From Alphaproteobacteria bacterium (GTDB taxonomy: Bacteria; Pseudomonadota; Alphaproteobacteria; Micavibrionales; Micavibrionaceae): DNA of 64,000 nucleotides. Positions 54,840 to 64,000 of the stretch are shown here, in pieces. The stretch is taken from assembly GCA_024275825.1 (NCBI GenBank), contig JAJRYK010000020.1:117861-181860 (forward strand), read 5' to 3'. The translations under genes and the position numbers were made by a program. Below the pieces are notes generated by a model. It searched no databases and was not told where the DNA came from. It worked only from the letters and a program-made list of their open reading frames with translations. Position 1 is the stretch's first letter. Each line of letters opens with the position of its first letter.

Positions 54840-57800
54840 TTAATTGCCTAAGGTTTCAAACGTCATGCCTTGTTGCTTCATTTTTGGGGTTAGGTCAGCC
54901 TCGATGGATTGGCCATTGATGGAGAGCTTGAACGAGTCCACGGTGCCATCGGCGTTGTGATCTATGGCCTCAAAGGTTGGCTTGTTATTTTCCAGCTCTT
55001 CCAAAAGCTCTTCCGGGATCAGGAATGAATTGCCTTGTACGGTTGTGCCAAATCCTTCGGGAGAGAATGTCGTGCCATTATCTGCTGTGATCTGAATAAC
55101 ATATTCGCCTGTTGCCTCATTAACCAATTTTGCACTGATGTCAGAGAAAAACTCGGCATCATCGATATCATCAAGCAACGGGATCATTTGAGGCAATGTA
55201 CCGGTGTGCCCCTGTACGCGGAAGAATAGCTGCTTGTCTCTGGACAGCCCGCCGCTTTCCCCAGCCGTGTCTGAGCCAGAATCACTGTCATCATCATCGG
55301 TGATTTGATCGGTGTCTACATGGCTCGCATCGCCCTGCAACAGCATATCATGCGTAAATTTACGGCCATACATGAACAATCCAATGAAGGAGGCGATTTT
55401 GATGGCTGTACCGATCAGCGGGATCTTGCCGATGCCCATCTTATCGAGCAGCTTGTTCACAACAAAGTTCTGCAAGACCAGCGCACTCAGGATGCCGCCA
55501 CCAACACCCAGCCAGGATTGGCCTTCAGGGTTATCTGTGCGTTTCATGTTATTAAACATTGAGCTTAAGTACTTTCCGCCGCCCTTTACACCCTTTCCTG
55601 TGGCGTGCAGGAAATGATCTACAGCGCTGGCAACCTTGTCATTTCTATTGACGGCGGCTCCATCTACACCTTTTTGTACAAGGATACTTAGGTGATCTAA
55701 AGGACCCTTGTTTTCGTAACCATCACGATTCAGTCCGGTATTGCCGGAGGCTCCGCCCCCATCGGCCCGCGCTTTGGCGCGGTTATCAGAGGAGGCCGGC
55801 TCACGATCAGATGCGCCGCCGCCGCCAGGCGCGCCAGAAGACGACCCACCACCAGCAGTCGTAGATGTAGTCCCACCGGGGCCACCAGTTTGGCCAGTAG
55901 GTGTCGTTCCAGGATTAGTAGGCGTTCCTGTCCTAGTAGGTGTGCCCGTCCCAGTAGGGGAGGGAGCAGTGATTGTTACTATAGTATAGTCGTCACTATC
56001 CTGTTTTGCGTATTCCAGATTGGCATTTGCTTGCGTGTAAGAATTTTCAACACTTGCCATTGTATTTTGATTTTGCACTATAGATTGCTCAAGCGTGGCC
56101 AAACGTACGGTAAATGAGCCTATCATTTCTGGGTCCGCCAAATCTTGAGCCTTTTGCAGAGCCGTTCCCTTTTTCTTCTTTTCAGCATTTAAGCTTTTAC
56201 GTTCTTCTGGGGTTAAAACGCCCGCCAGTAAGCCTGTCGCTTTTTTAGGATCATCATCGCTGCCGATTTCAGTTAGTCTTTTAGTCAGCGCTGCAATGTT
56301 TTTATGATTATCGTCTTCTTCAATTATCAGTTTTTCAAGTTTTTGAATGTCTTTCTTCAGTTTTTTCAATAGGCCATTGTCACCGTTCATTTGCCCCAGC
56401 AGTGGTTCAATAGCGCTTTTTAGTCTGGTAAACTCTTCTCCTTTTGGGCTGCCGGGTAGGAAACCGCGTGCAATCTCTTCTTCAACATAGAGCAAGCGGT
56501 TAGCTATTTGGTCGTTGTTTTCGACAAAGTTTGCACCTTGCGCTATAAAATTGTTTTTAAGGACTGTCGAGCGCTGCATGAATGCCTTCCGCTGGCCCTC
56601 AGGCTCATCGGCCAAATCTTTTTCAACGCGCTTGAATTCCTTCTCAAGATTTTCAATGCTATCTTTAAGGTCCTCGGCGGTTAAGCGTTGATATGCCATG
56701 GCGCCAAGAACGCCAGTAGTGCCTAATAATGCTGTTCCAGCGACGGCTGTTGTTAATGTTGTTGCCTTTTTACCAAGGAAGGGTATCTTCTCCAAATATT
56801 TTGCATAACCTCCAATTATTGAATATGTTTTCCAAGCTGGGTAGGTAAATGTTTGTGTAGCTGATTTTAGGAGCCACGGTATAGCGCCAATTTCGGTTCT
56901 ACCCCGGTCAAAAACTTCAGAAAGAGTATCTGGCCAGTATCTGATGCCAGCAGTATAGTTTTGGTATGCATTAGCATAATCTCTTACGTTATTGGCACCT
57001 GCATTTACTTGCCGTCTGGCCATATGGGTTATTTGGTCTACGAACTCACCATCCATCCATGGGTAAACTTTTTGGAGCTCACCTTTGTTTTTCAATTCCT
57101 TAAGGTGCCCTGTAAAAGATTCGGGGATACCAAGTGTACGCGCACCCTCTGCACCGTAACTATAAGAAAGGCGCTGCATGGCATCCAGTGCTCCCTCTCT
57201 GTCACCAGCATCAAAGGCTTGCTCGAGATAGTCTATCATTTTGTCTTTAAATATTATGTCACCATTTATCCCTCCTTTTTTCTCGTCCACCTCCTGTTTA
57301 ACCCAGCCCCAAACACGTTCAATATTCCTACGATGATCGGGCTTCATTTTCATCCCTCTCAAAATATTGTAATCGTTCATAGCTCGTAAGGGGTTTGCTC
57401 TTGATAAGGCGACATTAATGAGGTTCGGTTTTTTGGCAATTAAGCCAACATTTCTTTGTGATTGAGTACGGTGAACATTAAGGCTTTGAGTGAAGGGCAT
57501 CCCTATTAGAGAAATGGCGCGTGTATCATAGGTAGCACCTTTTGCTTGCTTAACAGCATTATCTAGACTTTTGGAAACTGTGTCATATTGTGCAGCATAG
57601 CTGTCGGCCAAGCCTGTGCTTTGATTTTGTGCTAATTTACCGTTATTCAGTTGTATAAGTCTGTTGTTAAGGTCCTCAAGCTTCCCTAAGGCATCGCTGG
57701 TTAATTGTCCTGTTGCCGGGTCAATCAGGGCGTTAGGATCTGCTACAGATAGGGCGTTTTCTAGCGTTTGGTTTATGTCCTTAATATCACCAAGGGCATT

Positions 57801-59354
57801 TTCTGTTTGCGTGGCTATTTCAGCATTAAATTGGCCAAGTTGTTCGATGGCAGGTTTTGTTCTTTTCGCTGCTGCGCGTTCGACGGCGTTACCACCCACG
57901 AGGATACCTTCATTCATAATACCGTTTGTGTTTGGTGGTACTTTTTTGCTTCCCGTTATGTATTCTATGTTTTCCTCAAGAATATCAACGGTCTTTTTAA
58001 GATCACCAGTCAGGGTCTGAAGCTCTTCCAGATTGGTGGTTGTTAAATCAGCTGCTGACTGAATATCGGCTCTGATGGTTTTTATTGTGTCTGCTATTTG
58101 CTCCGCCGTATAGTTCTGGGTGTTTTGGAGAATATCAGCAACTTTTTCTTGGGCTTTGGTTGCGGCTATGCGAATGGCATTTGCGCCCTCGTCTGGGTTA
58201 GTGGTTAGGCCTCTAATAGCTTGCCCAATTTTTTCAAGCGTTGGACGTGCGCCTACAGGACGTTTGGACACGTAGTTTCCACCTTTAGCTAACCGTTCAT
58301 CCAAATCTATAAGGTGTTTTACAATAGAGTTTTTTCTAAGAGTATCAAGAGAACGGATATGCCAGCCAGCATGCCACATTTGATCCCAATAGGGCGTAAC
58401 CCACTTCATAGGGTATCGGATGGGAAATGTAACGTAGTGCCAAGATGCTCTGGCGATGTATCTGAGAGCAGGTAGTTTAGTCTCTTTCGCTATTTTTTTG
58501 TCTATAGATTTTGCTATAGCTGTTTCCTGCGCATTAAGATCTTTTTTACTGTTGGGGTTTGCTAATTCTTCTGTCGCTTCAGTCGTCTCATCCATAGCCC
58601 TCGCGACATCATCAGCATTATCGCTTTGTTCAACAACATCATCCACCACGCCGTCACCGATCTCGTCGATTGCTCCAGCTGCAGGGCCGGGTGTGTTGGG
58701 TGGTGGGGGTGTTTCTGTTCCTGCCCGTGTGCCGGGGCCGGGCGCGCCGACGCCTGGGCCTGCGCCGCTGCCAATATGTGAATCGCCTTTTGCGGATACT
58801 AGATTGATTTGAAAGGTTGCACCTTTTTCTACTGTTATGTCTCCAGTTATATGGAAGTTAACTCCATCCACATCTGCGTTTGTGACTGCTGGCGTTTGTT
58901 TTTGGGACATCATGGATTCAAATTGATCCATTTTTTTAGTATATATTTTCCCGATATTGCTGTTTTTGGTGTAGCCGTAGCTGTTCAGCATGTCATCGAA
59001 ATCTTGACGTGTGAATTGGGCGCTATTGTCGCGAGCATTTCTCATGGCGCTTGATAAGTCTATGCGCAAGAGCTTTTCGTTTTGGGCGATTAATAGCTTT
59101 TTAAGGGGAGATGAAAGCTCTGGAAATGTTTTCAGGCCTTCTATGATATCTGATTTAGCCGCCGTATTGCCATACTCTCCAATCGCGCTGCCTAAGCTAT
59201 TTTTCGAAATTAAAGTTTTACGAAAAGCTGCATCATCAAGAAAGAGGGCTAGTGTTTTTGTTGTTTCATCAATGTCTCCGCCAAATATCTTGGCGAGTTG
59301 GGCGATGTCATCGCTGCCTTTAAATAATGCTAGTATGGCGTCAAATTTTGCCAT
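54840..59354 (-). CDS. Giant hypothetical protein of 1504 residues with coiled coils and membrane segments
   Basis: No family is recognised. An N-terminal helical region (1-160) leads to a Pro/Gly-rich linker (about 195-230), an acidic helix, an aromatic segment (ARASWHYVTFPIRYPMKWVT near 310) and long coiled coils (about 400-640). A central domain contains RYWPDTLSEVFDRGRTEIGA, then a hydrophobic helix (TLTTAVAGTALLGTTGVLGA, near 890), a second coiled-coil block, a Thr/Gly/Pro-rich linker (about 1150-1220), and paired helices (GILSALVLQNFVVNKLLDKM to GTAIKIASFIGLFMYG). The C-terminus is beta-rich with calcium-loop-like DHNADGTVDS. AAGGAC precedes the ATG. It is last in an operon with the next three genes. 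Confidence 0.85.
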   Translation of the reverse strand: MAKFDAILALFKGSDDIAQLAKIFGGDIDETTKTLALFLDDAAFRKTLISKNSLGSAIGEYGNTAAKSDIIEGLKTFPELSSPLKKLLIAQNEKLLRIDLSSAMRNARDNSAQFTRQDFDDMLNSYGYTKNSNIGKIYTKKMDQFESMMSQKQTPAVTNADVDGVNFHITGDITVEKGATFQINLVSAKGDSHIGSGAGPGVGAPGPGTRAGTETPPPPNTPGPAAGAIDEIGDGVVDDVVEQSDNADDVARAMDETTEATEELANPNSKKDLNAQETAIAKSIDKKIAKETKLPALRYIARASWHYVTFPIRYPMKWVTPYWDQMWHAGWHIRSLDTLRKNSIVKHLIDLDERLAKGGNYVSKRPVGARPTLEKIGQAIRGLTTNPDEGANAIRIAATKAQEKVADILQNTQNYTAEQIADTIKTIRADIQSAADLTTTNLEELQTLTGDLKKTVDILEENIEYITGSKKVPPNTNGIMNEGILVGGNAVERAAAKRTKPAIEQLGQFNAEIATQTENALGDIKDINQTLENALSVADPNALIDPATGQLTSDALGKLEDLNNRLIQLNNGKLAQNQSTGLADSYAAQYDTVSKSLDNAVKQAKGATYDTRAISLIGMPFTQSLNVHRTQSQRNVGLIAKKPNLINVALSRANPLRAMNDYNILRGMKMKPDHRRNIERVWGWVKQEVDEKKGGINGDIIFKDKMIDYLEQAFDAGDREGALDAMQRLSYSYGAEGARTLGIPESFTGHLKELKNKGELQKVYPWMDGEFVDQITHMARRQVNAGANNVRDYANAYQNYTAGIRYWPDTLSEVFDRGRTEIGAIPWLLKSATQTFTYPAWKTYSIIGGYAKYLEKIPFLGKKATTLTTAVAGTALLGTTGVLGAMAYQRLTAEDLKDSIENLEKEFKRVEKDLADEPEGQRKAFMQRSTVLKNNFIAQGANFVENNDQIANRLLYVEEEIARGFLPGSPKGEEFTRLKSAIEPLLGQMNGDNGLLKKLKKDIQKLEKLIIEEDDNHKNIAALTKRLTEIGSDDDPKKATGLLAGVLTPEERKSLNAEKKKKGTALQKAQDLADPEMIGSFTVRLATLEQSIVQNQNTMASVENSYTQANANLEYAKQDSDDYTIVTITAPSPTGTGTPTRTGTPTNPGTTPTGQTGGPGGTTSTTAGGGSSSGAPGGGGASDREPASSDNRAKARADGGGASGNTGLNRDGYENKGPLDHLSILVQKGVDGAAVNRNDKVASAVDHFLHATGKGVKGGGKYLSSMFNNMKRTDNPEGQSWLGVGGGILSALVLQNFVVNKLLDKMGIGKIPLIGTAIKIASFIGLFMYGRKFTHDMLLQGDASHVDTDQITDDDDSDSGSDTAGESGGLSRDKQLFFRVQGHTGTLPQMIPLLDDIDDAEFFSDISAKLVNEATGEYVIQITADNGTTFSPEGFGTTVQGNSFLIPEELLEELENNKPTFEAIDHNADGTVDSFKLSINGQSIEADLTPKMKQQGMTFETLGN

Positions 59355-59468
59355 TTTACTGTCCTTCTATTGCCTGTATTCAAATTTTTATTCTTTTACG
59401 TTTGATTACAGTATGGCGCGTAAATCTTAATTTTCCCTTAATATTTACGTATATTATATCGGGCGGTA

Positions 59469-61160
59469 CTATGCCGCTGGTGTATGCCAGCTCCATTGTG
59501 GCGTAATGCTTGTTTCAAACTTTATAGAGTTATTCTGGGGTGATGCATCGCTGTCCACTGCGTTGGCTGTTGTAAGGAAGGCTTTCCCAAGGGGGCTGGG
59601 CAAGGGTGTGGCTGTGTAGGTGCTCATAAGTAATGGTGTGTAACTTCCACTTAAGCATTTGTCATGTGATGAAAGTGCGGTGAATGTGCCGGATAAGTTG
59701 AATGATATAGGTGCTGTTTTTGAAGGAGAGGACAGCGCTGTGCCGTTTATAAAATCATCAAGATCGGCATCTTGAAATTTTTTATTCTCTTCCTCAACCC
59801 CTTCTGTTTCAGCATCTATGGATTCGGTGGATTCGTTGAGCACATCTGTTCGTTCTTGTTTCGCATTATCGCTAATGCGTGTGAGGTAGATATACGCGCC
59901 TGCGCCCGCGCCTTCGATCAGCGCTTCTCCGGGGGGGAGGGTTGTGTATTTTGCAGGATTGTACCAAGAGCGCGCTTGCCCCAATTTTTGCGCTGTGGCT
60001 TTGTATCTTGTGGCGTGCCATCCAAAACGCCCTTCGCGCAGGAAATTCCCGCCCTGTCTTAATGGCGTGCCTATGCCGGGGATATGCTCAACAGTGTTTC
60101 CTATTTTCACCTGAACGTTACGCGATGCGCTATTGAGCTTATTTGAAGCATGGCGGACGGTGTTTCTAAGGGGCTGGCCTGCTTGTAATGTCCGTCCATT
60201 TTTAATTATGCCACCTGTTTTCCGCAGTTTTTCAGCCGCTTCAGTTAGGTGCTTGGCGTGTTTGGTTGAGCTTTTGAGTGGGCTGATCGCTTCACCAAAT
60301 TTGAGCGCGCCCCTACCCATGGTTGAAAGGGGTCCACTGCCTTTGGCTGCTGTCACTGCTGTGCGGAAAGGTTTCATCAGGCTCTCGCCTGCCTTAAATG
60401 TTCTAATGCCTGTTGTCAGCCCCCTGGCAGATAGGGCGCCCCCACGAAGTGCGCCCAGGGCAAATCCGCCCACGCCGCCTGTGGCTGCTGCGGCGGCCAC
60501 AAAGGCCAGCACTTCAAATCCGGCTTCGCCTGTCCAGCCCCAGGCTTTATCGTATTTTGTTTTTTCGCCCCAATCTAGCTTCGGGTATTTATCTTCTTCA
60601 AAGCGCATATAAGGCTGGTTGATGAGAAGAACAGGGTTAACAAATTTTTCATCTGCCCAGTTGCCTGTGCCCTCTCTCCAGCGGTCTGAATATCCCTTAT
60701 AGGGCATATCTTCTTCGCCATCGCCATCTAAATCCTTACCTTTATTGGTCCACATATCGCCTTCGGCCGCGCCAAGGTTGTTGGTATGTCTGGCGATGCC
60801 GCGCCCGGCATCCATGACCATGCCGCCAAACCCCACGCCGCCCTTGAGGCAGCCTGCGCCGAAACTAACGGCTGCGCGCTCTGGGTTGTCCCAGGCATAG
60901 ACGGCAAACTTTCCGACTTCGCCTCTATTGTCCCAGGCTTTCTTTTCCCATTCGTAAATAACAACACCAAAATCAAGTGCGGCATCATATCCTTTGCCTG
61001 TGGCCTTTTTGGCATTAACGATTGAATCTATGGGATGTGCCAAGGGATCAATACCTGCGTCAATCATGGCCTTGCCGCCGCCTGCCAGTGCGTTTACAGT
61101 GCGCCCAATGGCGCGCGATCCCCACCATGTTCCTTCTTTGCCCCAATCAAAAATGCTCAT
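59469..61160 (-). CDS. Hypothetical 563-residue protein of the giant-protein operon
   Basis: No family is recognised. The start MSIFDWGKEGTWWGSRAIGR echoes that of the upstream 169-residue protein. Alternating aromatic-rich and glycine-rich stretches follow, with EEDMPYKGYSDRWREGTGNW preceded by an Asp-rich DLDGDGEED loop that could bind calcium. An Ala/Gly hydrophobic segment (FEVLAFVAAAAATGGVGGFA, about 215-234) is a likely membrane helix. The middle is very basic, and the end is Ser/Thr/Pro-rich. AAAGGAAAG precedes the ATG. It lies 32 bases after the 169-residue gene. Confidence 0.8.
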   Translation of the reverse strand: MSIFDWGKEGTWWGSRAIGRTVNALAGGGKAMIDAGIDPLAHPIDSIVNAKKATGKGYDAALDFGVVIYEWEKKAWDNRGEVGKFAVYAWDNPERAAVSFGAGCLKGGVGFGGMVMDAGRGIARHTNNLGAAEGDMWTNKGKDLDGDGEEDMPYKGYSDRWREGTGNWADEKFVNPVLLINQPYMRFEEDKYPKLDWGEKTKYDKAWGWTGEAGFEVLAFVAAAAATGGVGGFALGALRGGALSARGLTTGIRTFKAGESLMKPFRTAVTAAKGSGPLSTMGRGALKFGEAISPLKSSTKHAKHLTEAAEKLRKTGGIIKNGRTLQAGQPLRNTVRHASNKLNSASRNVQVKIGNTVEHIPGIGTPLRQGGNFLREGRFGWHATRYKATAQKLGQARSWYNPAKYTTLPPGEALIEGAGAGAYIYLTRISDNAKQERTDVLNESTESIDAETEGVEEENKKFQDADLDDFINGTALSSPSKTAPISFNLSGTFTALSSHDKCLSGSYTPLLMSTYTATPLPSPLGKAFLTTANAVDSDASPQNNSIKFETSITPQWSWHTPAA

Positions 61161-61192
61161 AACGCAGTCTTTCCTTTATTGCCTTGTCCCAT

Positions 61193-61702
61193 TTAATCTG
61201 GCTCCGGCAATGCGAGGTTTAAGTTTATTTGGGTGCCTAGTGTTTTTTGATTTATAGATGGTCCTTGGGCGACTATGTTGTTTCCATGTTCAGAGACCAT
61301 GCTTTTTGGTGTTATGTTAGGGTTGAGGCTTGGGTCATTAGCACCGGAGGCGGTGTTGAATTCATTTTTGAAAATTTTTTTATATATAAAGCTAAATAAG
61401 GCAGGGAGTAGAAACATAGAGAGTATGGTTGTTTTCCAGCCGCCAGGGAGTTTGTTTCCAACCAGAAATCCTAAAAGCCCGCCACCAAGCTTGGTCCAGT
61501 CTTCTGTATCTCCAGTGCCTGTTGCAATGTCATTGATGTTGTTTACGAATGGAAGCCTTTCAAGTGCCGTATCAACTGCGCCAGTTGCAGCTTTGTTTGC
61601 GGTATCTGAAATAAATTTTGTCGTGCTGTCTGTGCCCGCTTTGACTTTGCGTTCTCCCCAGTTTACTAAATCATTAAATCCGTCGGTGAAAAAATTACTC
61701 AT
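61193..61702 (-). CDS. Hypothetical membrane protein of the giant-protein operon
   Basis: A 169-residue protein beginning MSNFFTDGFNDLVNWGERKV. The ATG at 61702 is chosen because it overlaps the stop of the 39-codon gene before it and has AGGA upstream. A polar helical N-terminal half is followed by a Gly-rich segment (LGGGLLGFLVGNKLPGGW), a membrane helix (ILSMFLLPALFSFIYKKIF) and an Asn/Pro-rich tail. It is not in any family I recognise. It probably forms one complex or pathway with the 563- and 1504-residue proteins encoded downstream. Confidence 0.75.
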   Translation of the reverse strand: MSNFFTDGFNDLVNWGERKVKAGTDSTTKFISDTANKAATGAVDTALERLPFVNNINDIATGTGDTEDWTKLGGGLLGFLVGNKLPGGWKTTILSMFLLPALFSFIYKKIFKNEFNTASGANDPSLNPNITPKSMVSEHGNNIVAQGPSINQKTLGTQINLNLALPEPD

Positions 61703-61814
61703 ATGGCCCGTGTCCTCTGTCATTTTCCACGGGAATGCGAATTTTTTGGGGCTGCGCAGGGGCGTGTGCTGATCTTATGGAATAAATTAAAAGTGCTGTT
61801 ACGAGCGCTATCAT
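61695..61814 (-). CDS. 39-residue predicted exported peptide
   Basis: The ATG at 61814 has AAAGGG nine bases upstream. The product opens with a signal-like MIALVTALLIYSIRSAHA, with cleavage probable after SAHA, and leaves a mature peptide of about 21 residues (beginning PAQPQKIRIPVE). Its TAA stop overlaps the ATG of the following gene by eight bases, strongly suggesting translational coupling at the head of the operon. No known peptide family is recognised. Confidence 0.55.
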   Translation of the reverse strand: MIALVTALLIYSIRSAHAPAQPQKIRIPVENDRGHGPYE

Positions 61815-61983
61815 TTCACATACCCTTTACTTAACCGTGTTTATTATATTTTTTTGTTTATTTTCAATATATTACGCGGAGCATAATGCTTATCCCGCAC
61901 CTACAGTATATGGAGGAAGGGTTAAGGGATGGTTAATATGTGGGGGGTGAGAGGGTAAGGGTTTGGAAAAGCTTGAAAAACGC

Positions 61984-63594
61984 TTAGTGCCGGAAATGTC
62001 TGGTCCCGGTGTAAACCATAGCCAGGCCGCGTTCATTTGCGGCCTCTATGACCTCTTCATCACGGATGGAGCCGCCGGGTTGGATGACGGCGGTGACGCC
62101 GGCTTCGGCGGCGGATATGAGGCCATCGGCGAAGGGGAAGAACGCATCGGAGGCCACGACGGAGCCTTTGGTGAGCGGTTCGGGCAGGCCTGCTTCTTTG
62201 GCGGCGAACTCGCCCTTCCACGCGGCGATGCGGGCGGAATCTATGCGGCTCATCTGGCCTGCGCCGATGCCGACGGTGGCCTGGTCCTTGGCGTATATAA
62301 TCGCGTTGGATTTAACGTGCTTGGCGATGCGCAAAGCGAAGAGCAAATCTTGCAGCTCTTCGCGTGTTGGCTCCCGGTCTGTGACGGTTTTTAAATTATC
62401 CTCGGTGATTATGGCCATGTCCTCGTCCTGAACGAGCAGGCCGGAGGCTATGCGTTTGACGCTTTGGCGCTTCTGATCGCGCTGGGGCATTTCGCCGGTG
62501 GTTAAAACGCGTATGTTGCTTTTGGTTTTGAGGATATCAAGCGCGGGGCTTTCGATAGAGGGGGCGATGATCACCTCCACAAAGCCGGAGATAATGGCCT
62601 GCGCGGTTTCTGCCGTTAATGGACGGTTTAGCGCGACAATGCCGCCAAAGGCGCTAACCGGATCGCAGAGCAGCGCTTTTTGATAGGCCTCCAGCGTATC
62701 TTTGCCAATCGCCGCGCCGCAGGGGTTGGCGTGTTTGATGATGGCCACGGCCGGGGCGTCGAATTCGGCAACCAACTCGAACGCCGCATCTGTGTCATTG
62801 AGGTTGTTGTAGGACAGCGCCTTGCCCTGAATTTGTGTGGCGCGCGCAGCGCCGGGGCGGATGCAGTCATCAACGGTATAAAGCGCGGCCTGTTGATGCG
62901 GATTTTCGCCATAGCGCAGTGTTTGCTTGAGATTGCCGGAAAAGCTGATGCGGCGCGGCGCGCCAAAATCGTCACCCATTTGGTTGATGAACCAGCTGGA
63001 GATATTGGAATCATAGGTGGCTGTCATGGAAAAGGCGGTGGTGGCGAGGCGTTTGCGAAGGCCGGATGTAACTGCGCCGTCATGGCTGCTCATATCAGCC
63101 AGCACACCTTCGTAATCTTCTGGGTCTGTGATGACGGTGACGAAGGCGTGGTTTTTGGCCGCTGCGCGGATCATTGCCGGGCCGCCAATATCGATGTTTT
63201 CAATGCAGGTATCAAAGTCAGCACCGCTCTGCATGGTATTGACGAAGGGGTAAAGATTGACGACCAGCATGTCTATATCTGTGATTTCGTTATCGTTCAT
63301 GGCCTGTACATGGCTGTCATCATTACGTTTGGCGAGTAAGCCGCCATGGATTTTCGGGTGGAGGGTTTTGACGCGGCCATCCATGATTTCGGGGAATCCG
63401 GTGTGGTCGGACACATCTGTGACGGGCAGTCCTGCGTCTTTGAGCGCTGCTGCCGTACCGCCGGTGGAGAGAAGCTCTACGCCATGTTCATGTAGCGCTT
63501 TGGCAAGATCAGCAATGCCGTCTTTATCGGAAACGGAGATCAGAGCGCGTTTGATCTTGACGGCTTGTGGATCGCGGATGATGGTGGCGGTCAT
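61984..63594 (-). CDS. purH: Bifunctional AICAR transformylase/IMP cyclohydrolase
   Basis: A 536-residue enzyme for the last two steps of IMP synthesis. The cyclohydrolase domain (about 14-200) opens [20 protein letters not shown] and contains [48 protein letters not shown] (recognised in pieces of this region). The transformylase has [14 protein letters not shown] and [11 protein letters not shown] with the catalytic Lys-His pair. The ATG at 63594 is preferred to an upstream TTG because of its N-terminus ([19 protein letters not shown]). It uses 10-formyl-THF supplied by FolD. Confidence 0.95.
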   Translation of the reverse strand: MTATIIRDPQAVKIKRALISVSDKDGIADLAKALHEHGVELLSTGGTAAALKDAGLPVTDVSDHTGFPEIMDGRVKTLHPKIHGGLLAKRNDDSHVQAMNDNEITDIDMLVVNLYPFVNTMQSGADFDTCIENIDIGGPAMIRAAAKNHAFVTVITDPEDYEGVLADMSSHDGAVTSGLRKRLATTAFSMTATYDSNISSWFINQMGDDFGAPRRISFSGNLKQTLRYGENPHQQAALYTVDDCIRPGAARATQIQGKALSYNNLNDTDAAFELVAEFDAPAVAIIKHANPCGAAIGKDTLEAYQKALLCDPVSAFGGIVALNRPLTAETAQAIISGFVEVIIAPSIESPALDILKTKSNIRVLTTGEMPQRDQKRQSVKRIASGLLVQDEDMAIITEDNLKTVTDREPTREELQDLLFALRIAKHVKSNAIIYAKDQATVGIGAGQMSRIDSARIAAWKGEFAAKEAGLPEPLTKGSVVASDAFFPFADGLISAAEAGVTAVIQPGGSIRDEEVIEAANERGLAMVYTGTRHFRH

Positions 63595-63675
63595 AAAGGG
63601 CAGTCTTCTCAAATCAGGAGGTTAATGTCATGATTTGATGTAGAGATTTAGAGCGCCTTATGCAAGGTTTTTTTG

Positions 63676-64000
63676 TTAGCCCACGGCTTGAGCGGCAGGG
63701 TTTGCGACCTCGTCCGGCGCATCGCTACGCACATAAAGGCCGCGCTTATCTGGCACAGGCTTAAAGGAATCTGTAATGCCCAGAACGGTTTCCGCACCGC
63801 CAAGGAAGAGGTAGCCATCAGGCGCGAGTAATTTTGACATGCGCTCCAAGATGTCCTTTTTATCGGTTTCATCAAAATAGATGAGGACGTTACGGCACAG
63901 GATCATGTCAAATGTACCCAAAGTGCTCATGCTATCGAGCAGGTTAAAGTAATCGAACTTGATCATATTGCGGATTGTATCTTTAAGCTGCCATTTGTCG
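63676..64000 (-). CDS. cheR: CheR-type chemotaxis protein methyltransferase, C-terminal part (cut by window edge)
   Basis: The last 107 or so residues of a CheR MCP glutamate methyltransferase. FDMILCRNVLIYFDETDKKD is the SAM-binding/catalytic signature, followed by GYLFLGGAETVLGITDSFKP. The frame is open to the window edge and continues upstream (QLKDTIRNMIKFDYFNL at its visible start), so the internal ATG near 63966 is not the true start. CheR sets receptor adaptation; with cheZ in the same window it suggests a motile cell. Confidence 0.92.
   Translation of the reverse strand, partial: DKWQLKDTIRNMIKFDYFNLLDSMSTLGTFDMILCRNVLIYFDETDKKDILERMSKLLAPDGYLFLGGAETVLGITDSFKPVPDKRGLYVRSDAPDEVANPAAQAVG

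Overview
The window looks like chromosome of an alphaproteobacterium of medium GC content. Pointers are the three-gene pntAA-pntAB-pntB transhydrogenase, a DUF1476 (ATP synthase zeta-type) gene, the grxD-bolA pair, an alphaproteobacterial-type PyrE catalytic domain and an isocitrate dehydrogenase with a long C-terminal extension. I cannot fix the genus; a Rhodospirillales or Micavibrio-like lineage is an inference. No rRNA, tRNA or CRISPR array was seen.

Layout. 1-2635 (minus): proton-translocating transhydrogenase, pntB cut by the window edge. 2842-7668 (plus): a complete LapB/LapC/TolC-like type I secretion operon, followed by a CHASE2 adenylate cyclase (7676-9925) and, convergent to it, a cyclic-nucleotide-binding EAL phosphodiesterase (9936-11153), so cAMP and c-di-GMP genes sit beside an adhesin-type exporter. 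11337-11462: ribosomal protein L36. 11633-17315: the rod-shape operon mreB-mreC-mreD-mrdA-rodA. 17312-20275: grxD, bolA, DUF1476, purC, NAD kinase.

20320-37776 is the most interesting region. A single reading frame (20320-21237, minus) fuses a phage-repressor-type helix-turn-helix to orotate phosphoribosyltransferase. Divergent from it lies a compact podovirus particle cassette of about 16.4 kb in T7 late-gene order: portal, scaffold, capsid, hairpins, tail tubes A and B, internal protein, tail fibre, small terminase candidate, large terminase, lysin and holin. It has no integrase, replication genes, phage RNA polymerase or att sites. An 18-bp palindrome occurs in the fusion gene/cassette divergent region (one mismatch) and again, perfect, inside a strong sigma-70-type promoter before the capsid gene. 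I read this as a possible domesticated phage or gene-transfer-agent-like element under a repressor, the repressor candidate being the HTH-PyrE fusion. Cargo includes an antisense PilZ gene and an AT-rich pair of membrane-protein genes, and one internal-protein gene carries a frameshift.

37902-53078 is mostly housekeeping: nhaA behind a long inverted repeat, icd, a P-loop kinase, folD, yggT, a HELKH zincin-like protein, acnA, several unknowns, cheZ, a DUF3137 protein, a SIMPL protein, an ICMT-like methyltransferase and lepA. 53180-61814 is an accessory region: an anchored I78-like inhibitor, a 52-codon gene, two tandem paralogues, then a minus-strand operon of a 39-residue exported peptide, a 169-residue membrane protein, a 563-residue protein and a 1504-residue membrane/coiled-coil protein, none of which I recognise. 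The window ends with purH and the C-terminal part of a cheR (both minus).
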